Shown: one piece after another, positions 35,801 to 48,430 of the stretch
Layout: every line of letters begins with the position of its first letter
Numbering within the stretch: the first letter of the stretch is position 1
Translations under genes and position numbers: made by a program
Assembly: GCA_029851415.1 (NCBI GenBank)
Contig: CM056742.1
Span: 90,014,748 to 90,078,747 of the forward strand
DNA: 64,000 bases
Direction of reading: 5' to 3'
Origin: Eretmocerus hayati
Lineage: Eukaryota > Arthropoda > Insecta > Hymenoptera > Aphelinidae
The notes under the pieces: model-generated
Told to the model about the DNA's origin: nothing
The model's input: only the letters and a program-made list of their open reading frames with translations
Database searches by the model: none

Positions 35801-38800
35801 ACACCACGTTGATCATAGCTCGGAAGAATGCAGTTCCGATAAGCTCTTGGATATTGTCCCAAGTCACTTGGTGCATCGTCACTCCATTATGCATGTGAAA
35901 CGTTGGCACCTAATTTAAACAATATATATCTAATAAATTTTGGATAATACACAGTGTTCAGAGTTGAAATTCGAGGCGAGAGCAATCATTCGCTACAGGT
36001 ATAGATATGTTCCCCACAGTAAATTGATTTTGGGCAGACGAATAAGTTCGATAGCAGAATTTGTTTGCCAGATTAAAATAGTTTTTCATCATTTTCATAA
36101 TGAATTCAAATACAAATTTACCGCAAATTTTAATGTCATAAAAAGACCCTCCATCTCCACAAAAATCATCATCAAATACTCAAACACAAATTGAATTCCA
36201 GCAATCTCAGAGTAAGGTTTCCATCCTCACTTGGGCTTTGACTTGTATTGATCAATTCACTAACAAAACCAGGAATCGTAGGAACTAACTTCATTGTATG
36301 TGCAAATATTATCATGAGTTTCTCTTTCGATTCTAAAAAGATTCAACAAATACTTCCAAAGCATTATAACAAAATTTCATTTGATCAACTGGCAGGTTAC
36401 ATATGGTCTGTTAGGCACAGAGCAAATTCACTCGAGGAAGATTTTAATCATCAGCAGCTTACAGAAACATGTTATTCCGTCTGGTCTTTTAAGCTCTTAT
36501 CAATAACTTAAGATCATAGTCATATAAAACATACTTATGTAACGTTCTTGGAATGTTCAATATAGATATTAGGGCCTTTTCACCGAAAATTCAAATCTTT
36601 GGATTTACAAAGCTACTAATCTACATCATATCTAAGACGGCTGGCTGCCTGAATTCACTCACTAAATCAGCGATGCTAGTAGTTAGAGAGAATCCGAAGC
36701 TCTGTTGCAATTAACTGCAAACTATTTTTTGCAAGTTACGACAACAGTAATTCGGGATTTTTTTATAGGAGTCCAAGTTTGATGCGCTAATAACTTTGAA
36801 TTACCATGAGTGAACATCAATTTTCACGGGAAGATTTGACTCGAATTTCACGTTTAGAACACATACATTCCATTGCGGAACACTAAATCAATTGACAACT
36901 AAATTCGAGGATCATTGTTACAACCAACGTTATCTGATCGACTTGACGATCGACATTATGAAAATAATAATAAAAAAATTGGACATTACTTAGGAATAGA
37001 TTCAAAAACAAAAGACCATGAAAGTAAAAAGAAAGTGTGTACAACTATTACAAACTCACCACTGAGTTTGTTTCAGGAATGGTTTCAGTATACGATGTCA
37101 TTGGTTGTTTTCCCTCCTCTGCCTGTTTGAACTCTTTTAATTCTTTGTCGGTGTATTCTCCGAAACGCCGCCTCTTCGCCTTCTTTTCTTTTTTGCTCTT
37201 CTTTGATTTTCGATGTTTCTTCTTTTTATACGAGGGTCTCTTTTTGGATTTCGGTTTCTCTCCTTTCTCATCTTTCTTCTTGTCGACTCTTTTTAGCCCT
37301 TCTGATGCCGGGCGTGCAGAGGTAGTTGGTACAGCTTCGTATTCTCCTATAATGAAAGAAAATCATTCAACATAAGGGTAAACTCATTTGTGACAATCGT
37401 ACCTTATTTGGAAATTCAAAATGTCATCAGTTAGAGTATTACACATAAGAAATAAATGTTATGAACGTGTGCACCACCGATTAAAAAAAAAACAATTCAC
37501 CCACCATCTTCTTCAAGCGCAGGATCAATAATCGATTCAGTATCGAGGACAGAAGAAGGCTGTTCTGATTTTGGCTCTGATGGATCTTCACCTTCGTAGG
37601 ACAATTTTTTTTTGGCAAGTGGCTCCGGGTACGCCTTGGTTAATTCACGGGACTTTATACTCTCCAGTTCATCGTTCAATGCTGCTCTGTTCGCTTGATT
37701 GTTGGAAACCATGGAAGCATTTTTTTCCACCTGCTTCCTCATAAACTCTTCAAACTTTTTCTCCCTCTCATCATCTCTCCTCATCAGGTATTCTATGGTT
37801 TTTTTTAGGTCCATCTCTTTTGAGCTAGTAATTGCTTCATCTGTTGCTTGCAAAGGATTTGGCACAGATCCCAAGTCCTTTTGCGTTGGCTGTCCATCAT
37901 GACAGTTGAGAGCCACTGCTGCTTCTGTCACTTCCCCTGCCTCTGACTGTGAGCTTATCGTTGACCCAAAATCCAACTTTGGCATCTCTTGAACGCATTT
38001 TGTAAGGACCCTTTCGTCATCTGATGTTACCACTCTAACGGTCTTACCCTGATGAATGTAATATACTTGTGATGACATTTATGAAATGTGTTGAAGACGT
38101 TAGATAGTGATCGAGGAAAACTCACCAATGAACGAACTCGAACCTTGTGACCTTAGATGTGAAGGAAGATTTTTCCACTTAGGTTTTACTAATAGGCAAG
38201 TAGAACTTTTTCTGCCCCCTTAAGTAAAGGCTGAGCATTTCAGAGCAATTCCAGTTCAGCATTGTTCAAGTAGATATAAAATGATGAACAAATTTTCTCA
38301 TCAATTTTTGAACATTTTTTCAAAACTTCTCAAATGCACAACTCCTACTTCAGGGGGTCAGAGAAAATGCAAGCTGCCTGTTTATGCATCACACACACTT
38401 ATATCTTTCATTAAGCGGTCCATCTACACCTTCACACATACTTGCATGCCAAATCTTTTACGAGGTTAGTCACCAGACACACACACACCCATCCCCATAC
38501 AAACGCACAAGCAATTACAGATACACATCACAGTCAGAGTCAGAGATGGCAGAACGTGAAATGTTTCAGATTCAGACTGATGTTAATTGCACACAAAAAC
38601 CAACGAGCACACAAAGCCCTGATGTTTATACCTTTCCCATTCTTGAAATTGGTTCCAACTTTTTCTTTGCATTTGAATCGTCTGATGATGACGATAATGA
38701 TCTTATGCGACGTCTCCCTTTACTTTTTTTGAACTTCAAATCTTTCTTCGGTGCTTTCTTTTTCCTCCTTTTTGTACCCTAAAAATTTAAATGAATAAGA

Positions 38801-39819
38801 TTATACACATTAGTCATTCAAGCATGACTGATCCACTTCAAAATAGCTTTTACCTTTTGAGGGTTTTTTGTCTTCACCTCTCCCAGAGGATTGGCCAACA
38901 TTTCGTCGCTCGAACTAGATTCACTGGGCTGGGCATCAATTTTGAATCGCTGAATGCAAAAACAGTAACACGTCATATTCGTCCCAAGATTAGAATTATA
39001 AAAGAATCGTACTTCATGTTTGACATGGCACTTATGAGGCCTCTACATTGAAGAGTGTGAAATCAATTGATGGTAATTCCAAAAAATCTGCCCACGATAA
39101 GCCAGATCAAGTTCTGCCAGCACCGAGATCTTTCCCCTCACAGAGGGAGAACGAAAATTCAAACAAATGGTTACATAAAGACAGTCGATGACACTTACCT
39201 TCAATCTTTTCCCAACATGTTCGTCAGAACTTGATTCATTTTTTGGATGTTCTGCATCCTCAGCTGAGGTTGCATCGTTGTTTTGATCTTCACTGACAGG
39301 GACATTGGTCTCGATCTCTCCATCTCTTGCATTTATAACATCCATTGCTAGAGATTCCCTTTTGGGGTTCTTCCGAGCCCTTTTTTGATTTTTCAAATCC
39401 TCGAGCTCAGCCACAGTTTCTGGAATTACAAATATTTGATAATGATGAATATTCAAGATCCTGGACATTTAGCAAACATTTAAGAATAAAACAATAGGCA
39501 AAGATTTAAGAATAAAGCGACAACACATACCTCGAACTGCAATGACTTCAGCAGCTTTGAATACTTTTTCTTTGTGCTCATTGAACCATGCGACATTGTA
39601 GAACTTCATCTTATCAACTTCTTCAGGGTCCACTTTTTTACCTTCCAATTTCATACGTTCCAAGTAACTCATGTCTTCAATGAACTTTTGACGGTTAAAG
39701 TGTTTTATATCTGCACAAGACACAATTTGGAGAGACTTGTCTCCAAAATTTTTGTTCAAATAGTTGACCAGGGCTACCCATTCATTATCAACTTTATCCT
39801 TATCGCCCAAACCCTCCAT
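32811..39819 (-). CDS. BEN-domain protein, nine exons, 682 aa
   Basis: Reverse-strand exons 39819-39531, 39419-39199, 38949-38854, 38778-38632, 38048-37505, 37346-37060, 35909-35690, 34386-34255 and 32923-32811 all have GT-AG borders and keep one frame (683 codons with stop). Residues 1-97 form a conserved N-terminal block (KVDNEWVALVNYLNKNF, YNVAWFNEHKEKVFKAAEVI). Then come acidic and Ser-rich linkers, two Lys-rich nuclear-localisation-like stretches (GTKRRKKKAPKKD; KKRPSYKKKKHRKSKKSKK) and a helical segment (EREKKFEEFMRKQVEKN). The BEN domain spans about 529-645 across exons 7-8 (HNGVTMHQVTWDNIQELIG, NRALDVSRA, TPRKVACVKDVFVEHV). A Ser/Asp tail ends the protein. BEN proteins bind DNA and recruit chromatin repressors. 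It looks like a host gene. The exon 5 donor (GTGGGT) is chosen by phase and is the least certain. Confidence 0.8.
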
Positions 39820-40940
39820 CTTCTATCATCAATTGTTGCAAGCCTGAAATTTTAAATCAATAAGTATATACAATACAATCCATCATTCATGACCAAGATT
39901 TTACTATAACACATTCATACACTGATGCAATATTTAAAACTCTATTTGAGGATCTGAGGTTCATACAAGGTTAGAGGCCAACTCGCGGCATGGTGTTTGG
40001 AAGATATTTACCCTTGGTAAACTATTGAAAATAAAAGGAGATTGTAATGAAAAAGGCACATTTCAGTATTTTCATTATTCATTAATAACGAAATGATTTT
40101 CAATGACAATTCACTCAACGCGACCGGGCCCGGAGAAATCCGTGGGTTAGAGTATAACCTAACCGTGGAAGTGTCGATACCTGCTTTCGTGGCCAAAAAA
40201 AAATAGAAAGGAATAAATAATAATTACGAACAATTCTACCACATGAATAACTTAGTTAGAACACATCACAAACGTACGCAATGGCGAGATGATGTCGATT
40301 ATTATAGATACGTTTACCTGTGTATCTAATTTGTTACCCAAATGCCTGCACTGGGAGTATAGCGCGCAAACAACGACGTGAGTGATTAGCAGTAATTAGC
40401 AGCAGCAGCAGTGGCAGCGCAAATGGAAGTAAATGGCGACGAGCTCGGGCTAAACACGCAGAGCAGGATAGGAGTCACATGACCGGAAAACCTAATATAT
40501 GTACATACCTAATTGCGCATGAGCACGTGCTTTCAAATCACTCTCTGCGCCAAAAACTTCTGGTGCACATCAGGCTTTCCAAGGCTGACTGCAGGGACGC
40601 CGGGATGGTCGCCACTGGTCGCCACCCGAAGTTGATAGTCAAATAATAAATCTTGAGCTTTTGCGGGATTATACCAATGGTAAAAGCTCACGCTAATGGA
40701 TAGCAATTATTTTACTTACTTTCGGATACGGGGAGCTGTTGTTCCGCTTCAATATCGCAATTGACAACGCACAATTTTAAATAGTCACAAACGTCTATAC
40801 CCGTGCGATTGGCTCTGTCCCTTGTATCGTACACTCGAATCGTCCAATGAAGTGCAAGTTCCGCTACAGGCATTTTGTGCATGCCATGCGCGTGCATTAC
40901 GGTCGGCATTCAAGTCGCTCAATGCTGCTATGCTGCTCAA
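39820..40940. other. Upstream region of the BEN gene; no other gene recognised
   Basis: Contains a GCAGCAGCAGCAG stretch near 40400 and G/C-richer DNA around 40350-40620 and 40840-40940, which could hold the promoter or untranslated first exon. No promoter motif can be assigned. Confidence 0.3.
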
Positions 40941-40942
40941 TA

Positions 40943-41073
40943 GGTTTATTCGATTACGCCGGCCACGCCGGCGTGGCCCATCGGACCTCTCTCTCTTTCT
41001 CGCGGTGTTAGAAAGAGAGGTCCGATGGGCCACGCCGGCGTGGCCTGGCGTGGCCGCCGTAATCGAATAAACC
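40943..41073. mobile_element. Hairpin MITE, 131 bp, flanked by TA
   Basis: GGTTTATTCGATTACG at the left end is complemented at the right end (CGAATAAACC). Almost the whole element pairs with itself, including the G/C-rich GCCACGCCGGCGTGGC block. TA flanks both ends (40941-40942 and 41074-41075), as for Tc1/mariner-type MITEs. No coding capacity. Confidence 0.85.
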
Positions 41074-41429
41074 TAATGCGTCCGGTTAATCTCATCGCAT
41101 GTAGCCGCATGGCGAATCGCTTGTGATTGCTCCATTTCAATTAGAGTCGCTACCTTTTCAAACTATTGTACATTTATGAGACATTACATTTATTATATTT
41201 TGTAAGTTGATTGAGCTCGCTGGAATCTGCTTCAGGTAATTATCCTTCAATTAACAATATTTCATAGCCACACTTGCACATCCAACTCCTCTCGCCTTCA
41301 ATCACTTAGTGTTTCATGATGTATCATCCTAACTGAATAATACACGACACCTCCCTTCTCAAACTCATTTTTGGAGAGAGTCATGCAGTTAGTGATGTAA
41401 TATACACAATGCTTATTGTAGTCAAACGT

Positions 41430-41470
41430 TTATTGGTATCACCATGGTTTTTCACCATGGGTATCACAAT
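41430..41470. repeat. Short palindrome
   Basis: GGTATCACCATGG and CCATGGGTATCAC-type arms around a TTTTTCA centre form a small hairpin. Confidence 0.4.
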
Positions 41471-41708
41471 CCTTCAAGACTTTTATTCTTGACCAATTCC
41501 ATTTTGGTATACACCGCTTGATATAAATTTAGCTCGTTCTTGACAACTTACATTCATTTTTAGCTTACAATGAAGTTTAATTTGAGAAAAACATTCATAG
41601 CAAGTAGTCTACTCTCAGTATGAAGGAGAATACCATATAACCAAGAAAAAAAAAATTGTTTAAAGATCATTGGCAAATTATTTTCTTCACCATCAGTGAT
41701 ATCAGAAA

Positions 41709-43165
41709 ATGGCATTCCCTGGTGACAAGAATCAATGGCGTCTGGATCCTGAAGCAATAGACATACCACGAGCGACTAGACATAGGCAACATTTGGGAGA
41801 ATCACCTCATCCACGTAATCCAGTAAGATCCACTGAATCTCAATCACAAGTTACATTCTTTGTTGTTGATTAATCCATTCATTCATTCATTCATTCATTC
41901 ATTCATTCATGCATTCATTCATGACACATTCATAGATATTCAAACATTTTCTATTTAAAGGTTGTGCGAGCTAGTCAACAAATTCCTGAAGTTGATACAA
42001 CCAACAACCACCAAGAATGTGAGCAGAATAACATTCAGGTAAATACCGAATATTTCCATTTGTACCCCTTGCAAGCTTGAAACCCAACAAATCTTATGCG
42101 TTACTGATTTCTATCTCTTCCTGTGTTAACAGGCTCAACATCAACATCATTCAGATCAGCATCGGCCTCCCATTCGTGTGGATGCTCCTGCTCCTGCTGA
42201 TCCTCCTGCTCCTGCTGATCCTCCTACCCCTGCTGAAACAACAGATGAAGAGCAGCATCTACCAGAGGTGAGTTTGGAAATTGAGTATAACGCGCATTCA
42301 TCTTTACTTGCTCATGAATATACTTAGGCATTGGGTTCTATCAGGGCTGTGTGAATAAAGTTGTTAACAAGTTGGGTCATAGATCAAAATAAGAAACTAT
42401 TGTGAATATAAATTGGAATTGATGTATATTCGTGACCTATAACTTGAAGTTGTTTAGCAAGACAAAACTGACTGTTCCAAGTTGAGGAGTCCTTTGCTAA
42501 AATAGACCTGATGAAATATTTGACAGCTTTGTTCAGCTTTTGTCACAGTAAAACGAGGGCTGTAAACCCTTTCACTCAGTGGAATAATTAGCATGGATCA
42601 ATTTGTAAGTCTGCTGAATGATTCCAATTTGGACGATCATGGAGAAACAGTTACAGCGTGATATTATTGGTCCCAATTCTATGATTTATACAGTGTACAA
42701 GGTACAATTTCACTAGTTTCTATGTACCTCACTCGTACTTTACCTATGAAACTTTATGTGCTTAATACTAACATAATTACATTGTCCCCTATTGTATTTT
42801 TTATTGAAACAACTCTCATCATATCATGGAATTCATTTGAAGCAAGGAAACATTTATTGATTTATAGTGAGCTAGGTAGTCATCTACTTACTGGGCATGT
42901 GTGTCTTTACTAGACAATATTAGAAGGATAGAATAGAAAGGTTAATCAAAACGAGGGCTTTGGAACGCAACTTTTCTCAAAGACAAGGCCATTTCTCAAA
43001 CATCTCCCCCTAACATATCTCTTCTACATTATATGCAGACCAACTATGCAGGGCAATGCACCATGTGATCCTCAAAAGTTAGTTCATCAAGCGTCCAACC
43101 GCATTGCATTGATTGCTGCTTGTATGACACTTTGGTCTGTTCAAAAATTCCTGCACAAAAAATAA
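41709..43165 (+). CDS. Candidate small gene, four exons, 146 aa, unknown function
   Basis: Exons 41709-41822 (MAFPGDKNQWRLDPEAIDIP...), 41961-42038, 42133-42267 and 43052-43165 have GT-AG borders, are each a multiple of three, and join in phase 0 to a stop at 43163. The middle is low complexity, rich in Gln, His and Pro, with a repeated DAPAPADPPAPADPP motif (about 85-100). The last exon is hydrophobic and helical (NRIALIAACMTLWSVQKFLH). No known domain is seen. A (CATT)n microsatellite (about 41876-41920) lies in intron 1. An alternative last exon at 42328-42354 would stop after eight codons. The agreeing phases are the only evidence. Confidence 0.4.
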
Positions 43166-43753
43166 GTCCACATCTTTTTCATCTTATTGAATATACTCAA
43201 GAGAATGTTCATTATCAATAATAATAGCTGATTTAGTAATAATCAGACCACTAGCCTAGTTCTCCATAACAGCGTCACTCATTTTGCAATTTTGAAATCT
43301 TCCACACTATGAATGCACTACAAACATTGTCTCAGGAATTTTCCTCTGCACATTATATTGTTCTCTTGGTCCAAAACCAATCACCTTTTCCAAAAATTGA
43401 ATTCAAGTAGATAGCTCTGACAGACTTGTGTGTGCAAGATCAGATCGAATACACAAGATCATTCGAAAGCCTGTTCCCAACACCAAATCTTGTTCTATAG
43501 GTGACACTGTTTGAAACTGCTATGGTAATCTTCATGATTGGCCAACATCATTCCCAGTTCAAGTGCTTTAGTTTTGCTTTGCATTGTATAATTTTGTATG
43601 AGAAAACTCAAAGAAGATGCTTCACTTTGAAGCGATTGAATAAGTAGCATGTTCCTTCCAATGAAACCAATTCTATCTCAATTTGAGATATTACATAAGT
43701 TGCTACTAACTATCTCCTGCTTCGAAGTCAAAGTCTGATCAAGGCCCCTTCTT

Positions 43754-45586
43754 ACAAGGAGGGTGCCAGGCCTTCGGATCACCAATCCTCCTGTAACTCT
43801 AGGATATGTTTTGTTATACCAAAACATGTAACAAACCACTCTTATAACTTGCCAACGCTCCCTAGAATCATCTTGAGTACCAGGGTCAATATCCCAGCAA
43901 ATAGGCTTTTTCCAGGTGGATTGATGCATCCATAGCTCTCCATAAGCTGGCTATTCTATGCCGTGGGACTTTCCTTCAGACTAATAAGAATAGTTACATG
44001 AAATAGAGACTGAAAAGAACAAATTCCAGCTATATAAGACTGGTATAGCTCATCTCAACCATGGATGAGGGAAGTTGAGGATCAAAAAACTGGCAAAACT
44101 GAGTTTTTCATCGACGGAATGATGAGTCTGGGAGAATATAAGACTTTTCAATGAACATACATTGATGAATATGATCTACTCACATTCAGAGACCATCACT
44201 TTCCCAATTAATGTTGCCAAATTGCACCTGCACTGTGTAAACTGCCAAGGCCAGCCAAGGAGAGTCACAATCAATAGCAGATCCTGCGACTGACCTGTAA
44301 AAATTTGACAACAAAGTATCGTGCTCAACTTACACTCTAACTCTGCATATTCTACACTGATTTTACATGTTTCTATCCACAAGTTGATTGAAAAAATTCA
44401 ATCTGAACTAATCTGAAATAGCTCTGTTGACTCAAAGTTAACCTGATTTTGACCACGTTCAGAACAATGTCACAAGGAAAGTCTTATTAAGCACCTCAAA
44501 ATGAATACTTATCTGATAATTCCAAACCGCAGGCTGTCTGCCACGGACTGTCAGGATGGTTGTCGACGATTTTAGCGATGGAAAAGTGATCAAGTGCGAG
44601 TTTTTCTAAAGCTAAACAAGGAGTGAAAAATACTACGACACTTGTATGACTTTTGTCGTCTGCTCCTTTATAGCATGGCAAACTCTGCCGGTGCAACAGT
44701 TTCTCGCAGACCATCACCTGGCCTGCATGATATTCATTTCTCTGCTTGAGAGAAACTCACAATTTCCTATCCATCGTCGACAATTAAGCATCTTGAAAAT
44801 CCGTGTCTGATTGCAGTTTGGGGTTTTCAGATGAGTACTTACTTTTAGGTGCTGTAGAATTTGCTGGTGATGTTGTTCTAAACGTGGTCAAAATCAGGTT
44901 AACTTTGTGTCAACAGAGCTATTTCAGATCAGTTCAAATTGAATTTTTCCATTGAACTGGTGGATAGAAACATGTAGAATCAGTGTGAAATATGCAGAGC
45001 TAGTGTGTGAGTTGACCTCGATACTTTGTTGTCAAATTTTTACAGGTCAGTCGCAGGATCTGCTATTGGTTGTGACTCTCCTTGGCTGGCCTTGGCAGTT
45101 TACACAGTGCAGGTGCAATTTGGCAACATTAATTGGGAAAGTGATGGTCTCTGAATGTGAGTAGATCATATTCATCAATGTATGTTCATTGAAAAGTCTT
45201 ATATTCTCCCAGACTCATCATTCCGTCGATGAAAAACTCAGTTTTGCCAGTTTTTTGATCCTCAACTTCCCTCATCCATGGTTGAGATGAGCTATACCAG
45301 TCTTATATAGCTGGAATTTGTTCTTTTCAGTCTCTATTTCATGTAACTATTCTTATTAGTCTGAAGGAAAGTCCCACGGCATAGAATAGCCAGCTTATGG
45401 AGAGCTATGGATGCATCAATCCACCTGGAAAAAGCCTATTTGCTGGGATATTGACCCTGGTACTCAAGATGATTCTAGGGAGCGTTGGCAAGTTATAAGA
45501 GTGGTTTGTTACATGTTTTGGTATAACAAAACATATCCTAGAGTTACAGGAGGATTGGTGATCCGAAGGCCTGGCACCCTCCTTGT
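43754..45586. mobile_element. Long inverted-repeat element, CAAGG...CCTTG ends, TTA flanks
   Basis: Arms of ~720 bp (about 43754-44480 and 44880-45586) are inverted copies around a ~400-bp centre. Ends read (A)CAAGGAGGGTGCCAGGCC. If the element starts at CAAGG, both flanks are TTA, the 3-bp target of PIF/Harbinger elements. Both arms translate similarly (LLGWPWQFTQCRCNLATLIG; CWDIDPGTQDDSRERW), but this follows from inversion and is not by itself evidence of coding. The terminus resembles the MITE at 11456-11785. Confidence 0.75.
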
Positions 45587-45599
45587 TAGTCTGTTTTCA

Positions 45600-46260
45600 G
45601 AAAATCGTAGTTTCAACTAAATTCAATTTTTTCAGACGTATCTGCGTGCGTTTTCTATTTTGAGACCAGCGCTCCCAAGAACGGAATTGTCCAAGACTGA
45701 ACACTGAGCCTAGCTCTTTCTACAATCTATTTCTTGGGATCAGATCTTTGCGTATTTTGGACGCTCCTCAAAGTCATGTAGCTCTCAGCAGGAAACTGAT
45801 TATCGAATTTTACCAGTGGTCATTTGGAAAGTCTTGAAAAACCTACGATTTGATCACTGATGGAAGACTATGATCGTATCTTGTACAGGCATGTAGTACA
45901 GTCGATACAATTTGAGCAAAATTGTGAGAATGACAAAATTACAAAAAACGTTTTATCAGTTTCAACCTTGAAACTGTGCGTATATGATCTTGAACAACAA
46001 TAGTATCAACTAAAAGAATAATCTGGGTAATTTTGGGTCCTGATTTTTAGTGTATGGTTTAAAGTACACATTTTGGGCTTTTTGCTGGGAATTGCCTCAT
46101 TACCATGGCTGGCGTATGCTTCGATCTGATGAAATGTGCATCAATCTTTGTGGAATTACTTCTCAGAGTACCCTTAATTATGTATGAAATCTTCCGGACG
46201 CGAGACTCAAGTCATGAGTGAGCCGTAGGTTATATTTTACGACTAAAAAATGGGCCACGG
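45600..46260 (+). repeat. Diverged foldback-family arm
   Basis: Follows the left arm of the foldback at 53215-54113 in order: a TTGAG-rich start, an ATTATCGAATTTTACCAG block, an AGTCGATACAATTTGAGC block, GTGCGTATATGATCTTGAAC and CTTCCGGACGCGAGACTCAAG. Strongly diverged, no gene. Confidence 0.5.
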
Positions 46261-46345
46261 CACGCTCCTAGGACAGGAAAAATCTGAAGAAGCCATTTCT
46301 TTGGTTGAGGCTCCTCGGACAGGATCCATTTTTCGGGTAAATCTT

Positions 46346-46876
46346 ATCAGATCATCTTCTCAAGTGAGAGTCAAATCAAAATTCCACCACCATATGTTCC
46401 TTATGGGGGAATTCGGCGACTTCCCGTTTTCTTCGCATCCTCGAGGTTTTGTCGCGAATACTCAGAAAGGGTGGGTCATAGCAGAAAATGTCGAGAATAT
46501 TTTATTTCAGATTTTATAAAAATCTCCAAGATTACGTAGTTCAATGAAGCGAAAAACGTAGCCTTTCTCCATGGCGTTGAAGAAGATAGTGGAAAATTAG
46601 CGAAAAACGCAATGTTTTTGGTGGGCTTTCTACATGATAAGCAGTTCTCTTGAGAGTACTTGAGGTCGTTCATCAATCTAACCACAAAATCTTATGGATC
46701 TTTAAGAAATATAGAAAACAATAATCTTGACATTTTTTGCTATGACCCAACCTTTCTGAGTATTTCCCAGAATACCTCGACGGAGCGAAGAAAACGGGAA
46801 GTCGCCGAATTCCCCCATAAGGACTTATGGTGGATTCTTAATTTGAGTGTCTCTTAAGAAGACCATCTGATACGAT
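46346..46876. mobile_element. Inverted-repeat element
   Basis: Arms about 46346-46530 and 46695-46876 share, inverted, CTTATGGGGGAATTCGGCGA, CTTCCCGTTTTCTTCGC and GGTCATAGCA. The centre has no gene. Class unknown. Confidence 0.65.
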
Positions 46877-47370
46877 TTCCCTGCTGCCAAAATTCCTTCG
46901 ACTGGTTTGAGCGTTGAATCCAGTCGATTCGATTGATATTCCGTCCAGTCGAAGGATTCGACTACACGGAATCTAAGTTGGATCCACTGTAATGCCACTC
47001 GAAGGAATTTAGAGAATGAAAAATGTATCTTGCTCGAGGAGTCTCAACAAAAAAGATGACTTTTTCAGATTTTTTCGTAACTTTTGTCGAAATTTTTGGC
47101 CCTACGCGCGTACCGTGGGGCATTTTCTCGTCTATTTAGGTGCAAGTGAGCGAGAGCGAGATTTCACGCGTTTTGCTTGGTAACGAGACGAATGGTTGGA
47201 ATACGGGCTCGAGCAAGATTTTTATTATGAACATTACATTTAAATAGTGCAAACTCTATTTATAATTTTTGGAACCAGTGAATGTTCAGTTCAATGATTA
47301 CAAGAAAATTGTTATTAAGTCATTTAGAATCCGAAATGCTCCGAAATTACAGTCGTAAACTATAGGACTC

Positions 47371-47520
47371 GACGCGGAAACTGCGTGTTTCTGCTGCGCG
47401 AGGAAGCATAGAAACACGCAGTTTCCACGTCTCGCCGTATAAAACAGCATATGCGTCTCGTGCCAAAAAACTTTGTTCTTCACGCGCCGACGTCCAGCAA
47501 AGTCTTCGCGAAGAACAAAG
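47371..47520. repeat. Two adjacent hairpins
   Basis: 47371-47392 pairs with 47410-47431 (21 of 22 bases), and 47471-47484 pairs with 47507-47520. Purpose unknown. Confidence 0.6.
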
Positions 47521-47649
47521 ATTCTTAGCACTCGACGCATCATCTAATATTCTGTTACTACTATGTTGAAATAATGAGAATTTTTTCTTTTTAGTTTATT
47601 GAAAGCTTCCATAAGCCCATGAAAAATCAAATCTACGCGTTTTCCACCC

Positions 47650-47710
47650 TACTCTCAAAAAAAAGCCCCGAATAGACTCCACCTTTTTGAACGTCCTTTG
47701 GTTCATTTTT

Positions 47711-47756
<46 letters not shown>

Positions 47757-48430
47757 CATAAACTAGTACTTCCGAAAAATAATTGGCCAAGAGTAATGTT
47801 TGAACTTAGCAACTTCTACGAGCGATTTGCACTGAGACTAGATTTTAGTGCTGCTCAGGTCTTCTCCAAAGTGATCTGGCTCCTAATTGACGTGTGATAT
47901 TGGACTCTTACTAGTGACTATTTTGGAAGGCTCGAGAAAAACTACATTTTTACTACTGTTAAAAGTCAATTATCGTACTTTTTATATTAGTTACAGTCGT
48001 TACAATTGGAGAATTGTTGAAAACTTGTCAAACTTTGAACTCATTTTGGAAAAATCCTTTTTTTCCGTCGACCCCGAATCTGAGCAAATATATTTTTTGA
48101 TACACATACTATGAATTACATCAATATTCTAGGTTGGCTATCCATTCCCGATTTTACCCAGGCGATTCAAAACACCCTTTTTAAATTTTTGCTAAGAATG
48201 ACCTGACAAGTCTGGCTCGTATATGCTTTCATGTAAAATAATGTGCACCAATCTGTGCAGAATTACTCCCCGAAGTACCCTCAAATATGTGTAAAAACTT
48301 CCGGGTTCGAGCCTCGAGTCACATGCGAGCTACCCAGCAAAAAAGGATTTCTCAAAATGATACCTTTTCCCGTTCCGAGTACGTGTAATTGCAGGAAGTT
48401 TTTTGTTTCTCGTTGGAGGAGTTAGGAATG
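47650..48430 (+). repeat. Diverged foldback-family left arm with poly(T)
   Basis: Related in order to 53400-53960, from the TTTGGTTCATTTT region to AACTTCCGGGTTCGAGCCTC. A pure 44-T run lies at 47713-47756. Confidence 0.5.

Noticed and set aside
37037..37375. 112-aa plus-strand ORF rich in Phe and Ser
   Set aside because: Antisense of the Lys-rich exon 6 of the BEN gene.
44176..45164. Two matching ~70-aa ORFs on opposite strands (LLGWPWQFTQCRC)
   Set aside because: They are the two arms of one inverted repeat; similarity is explained by the palindrome and no longer protein surrounds them.
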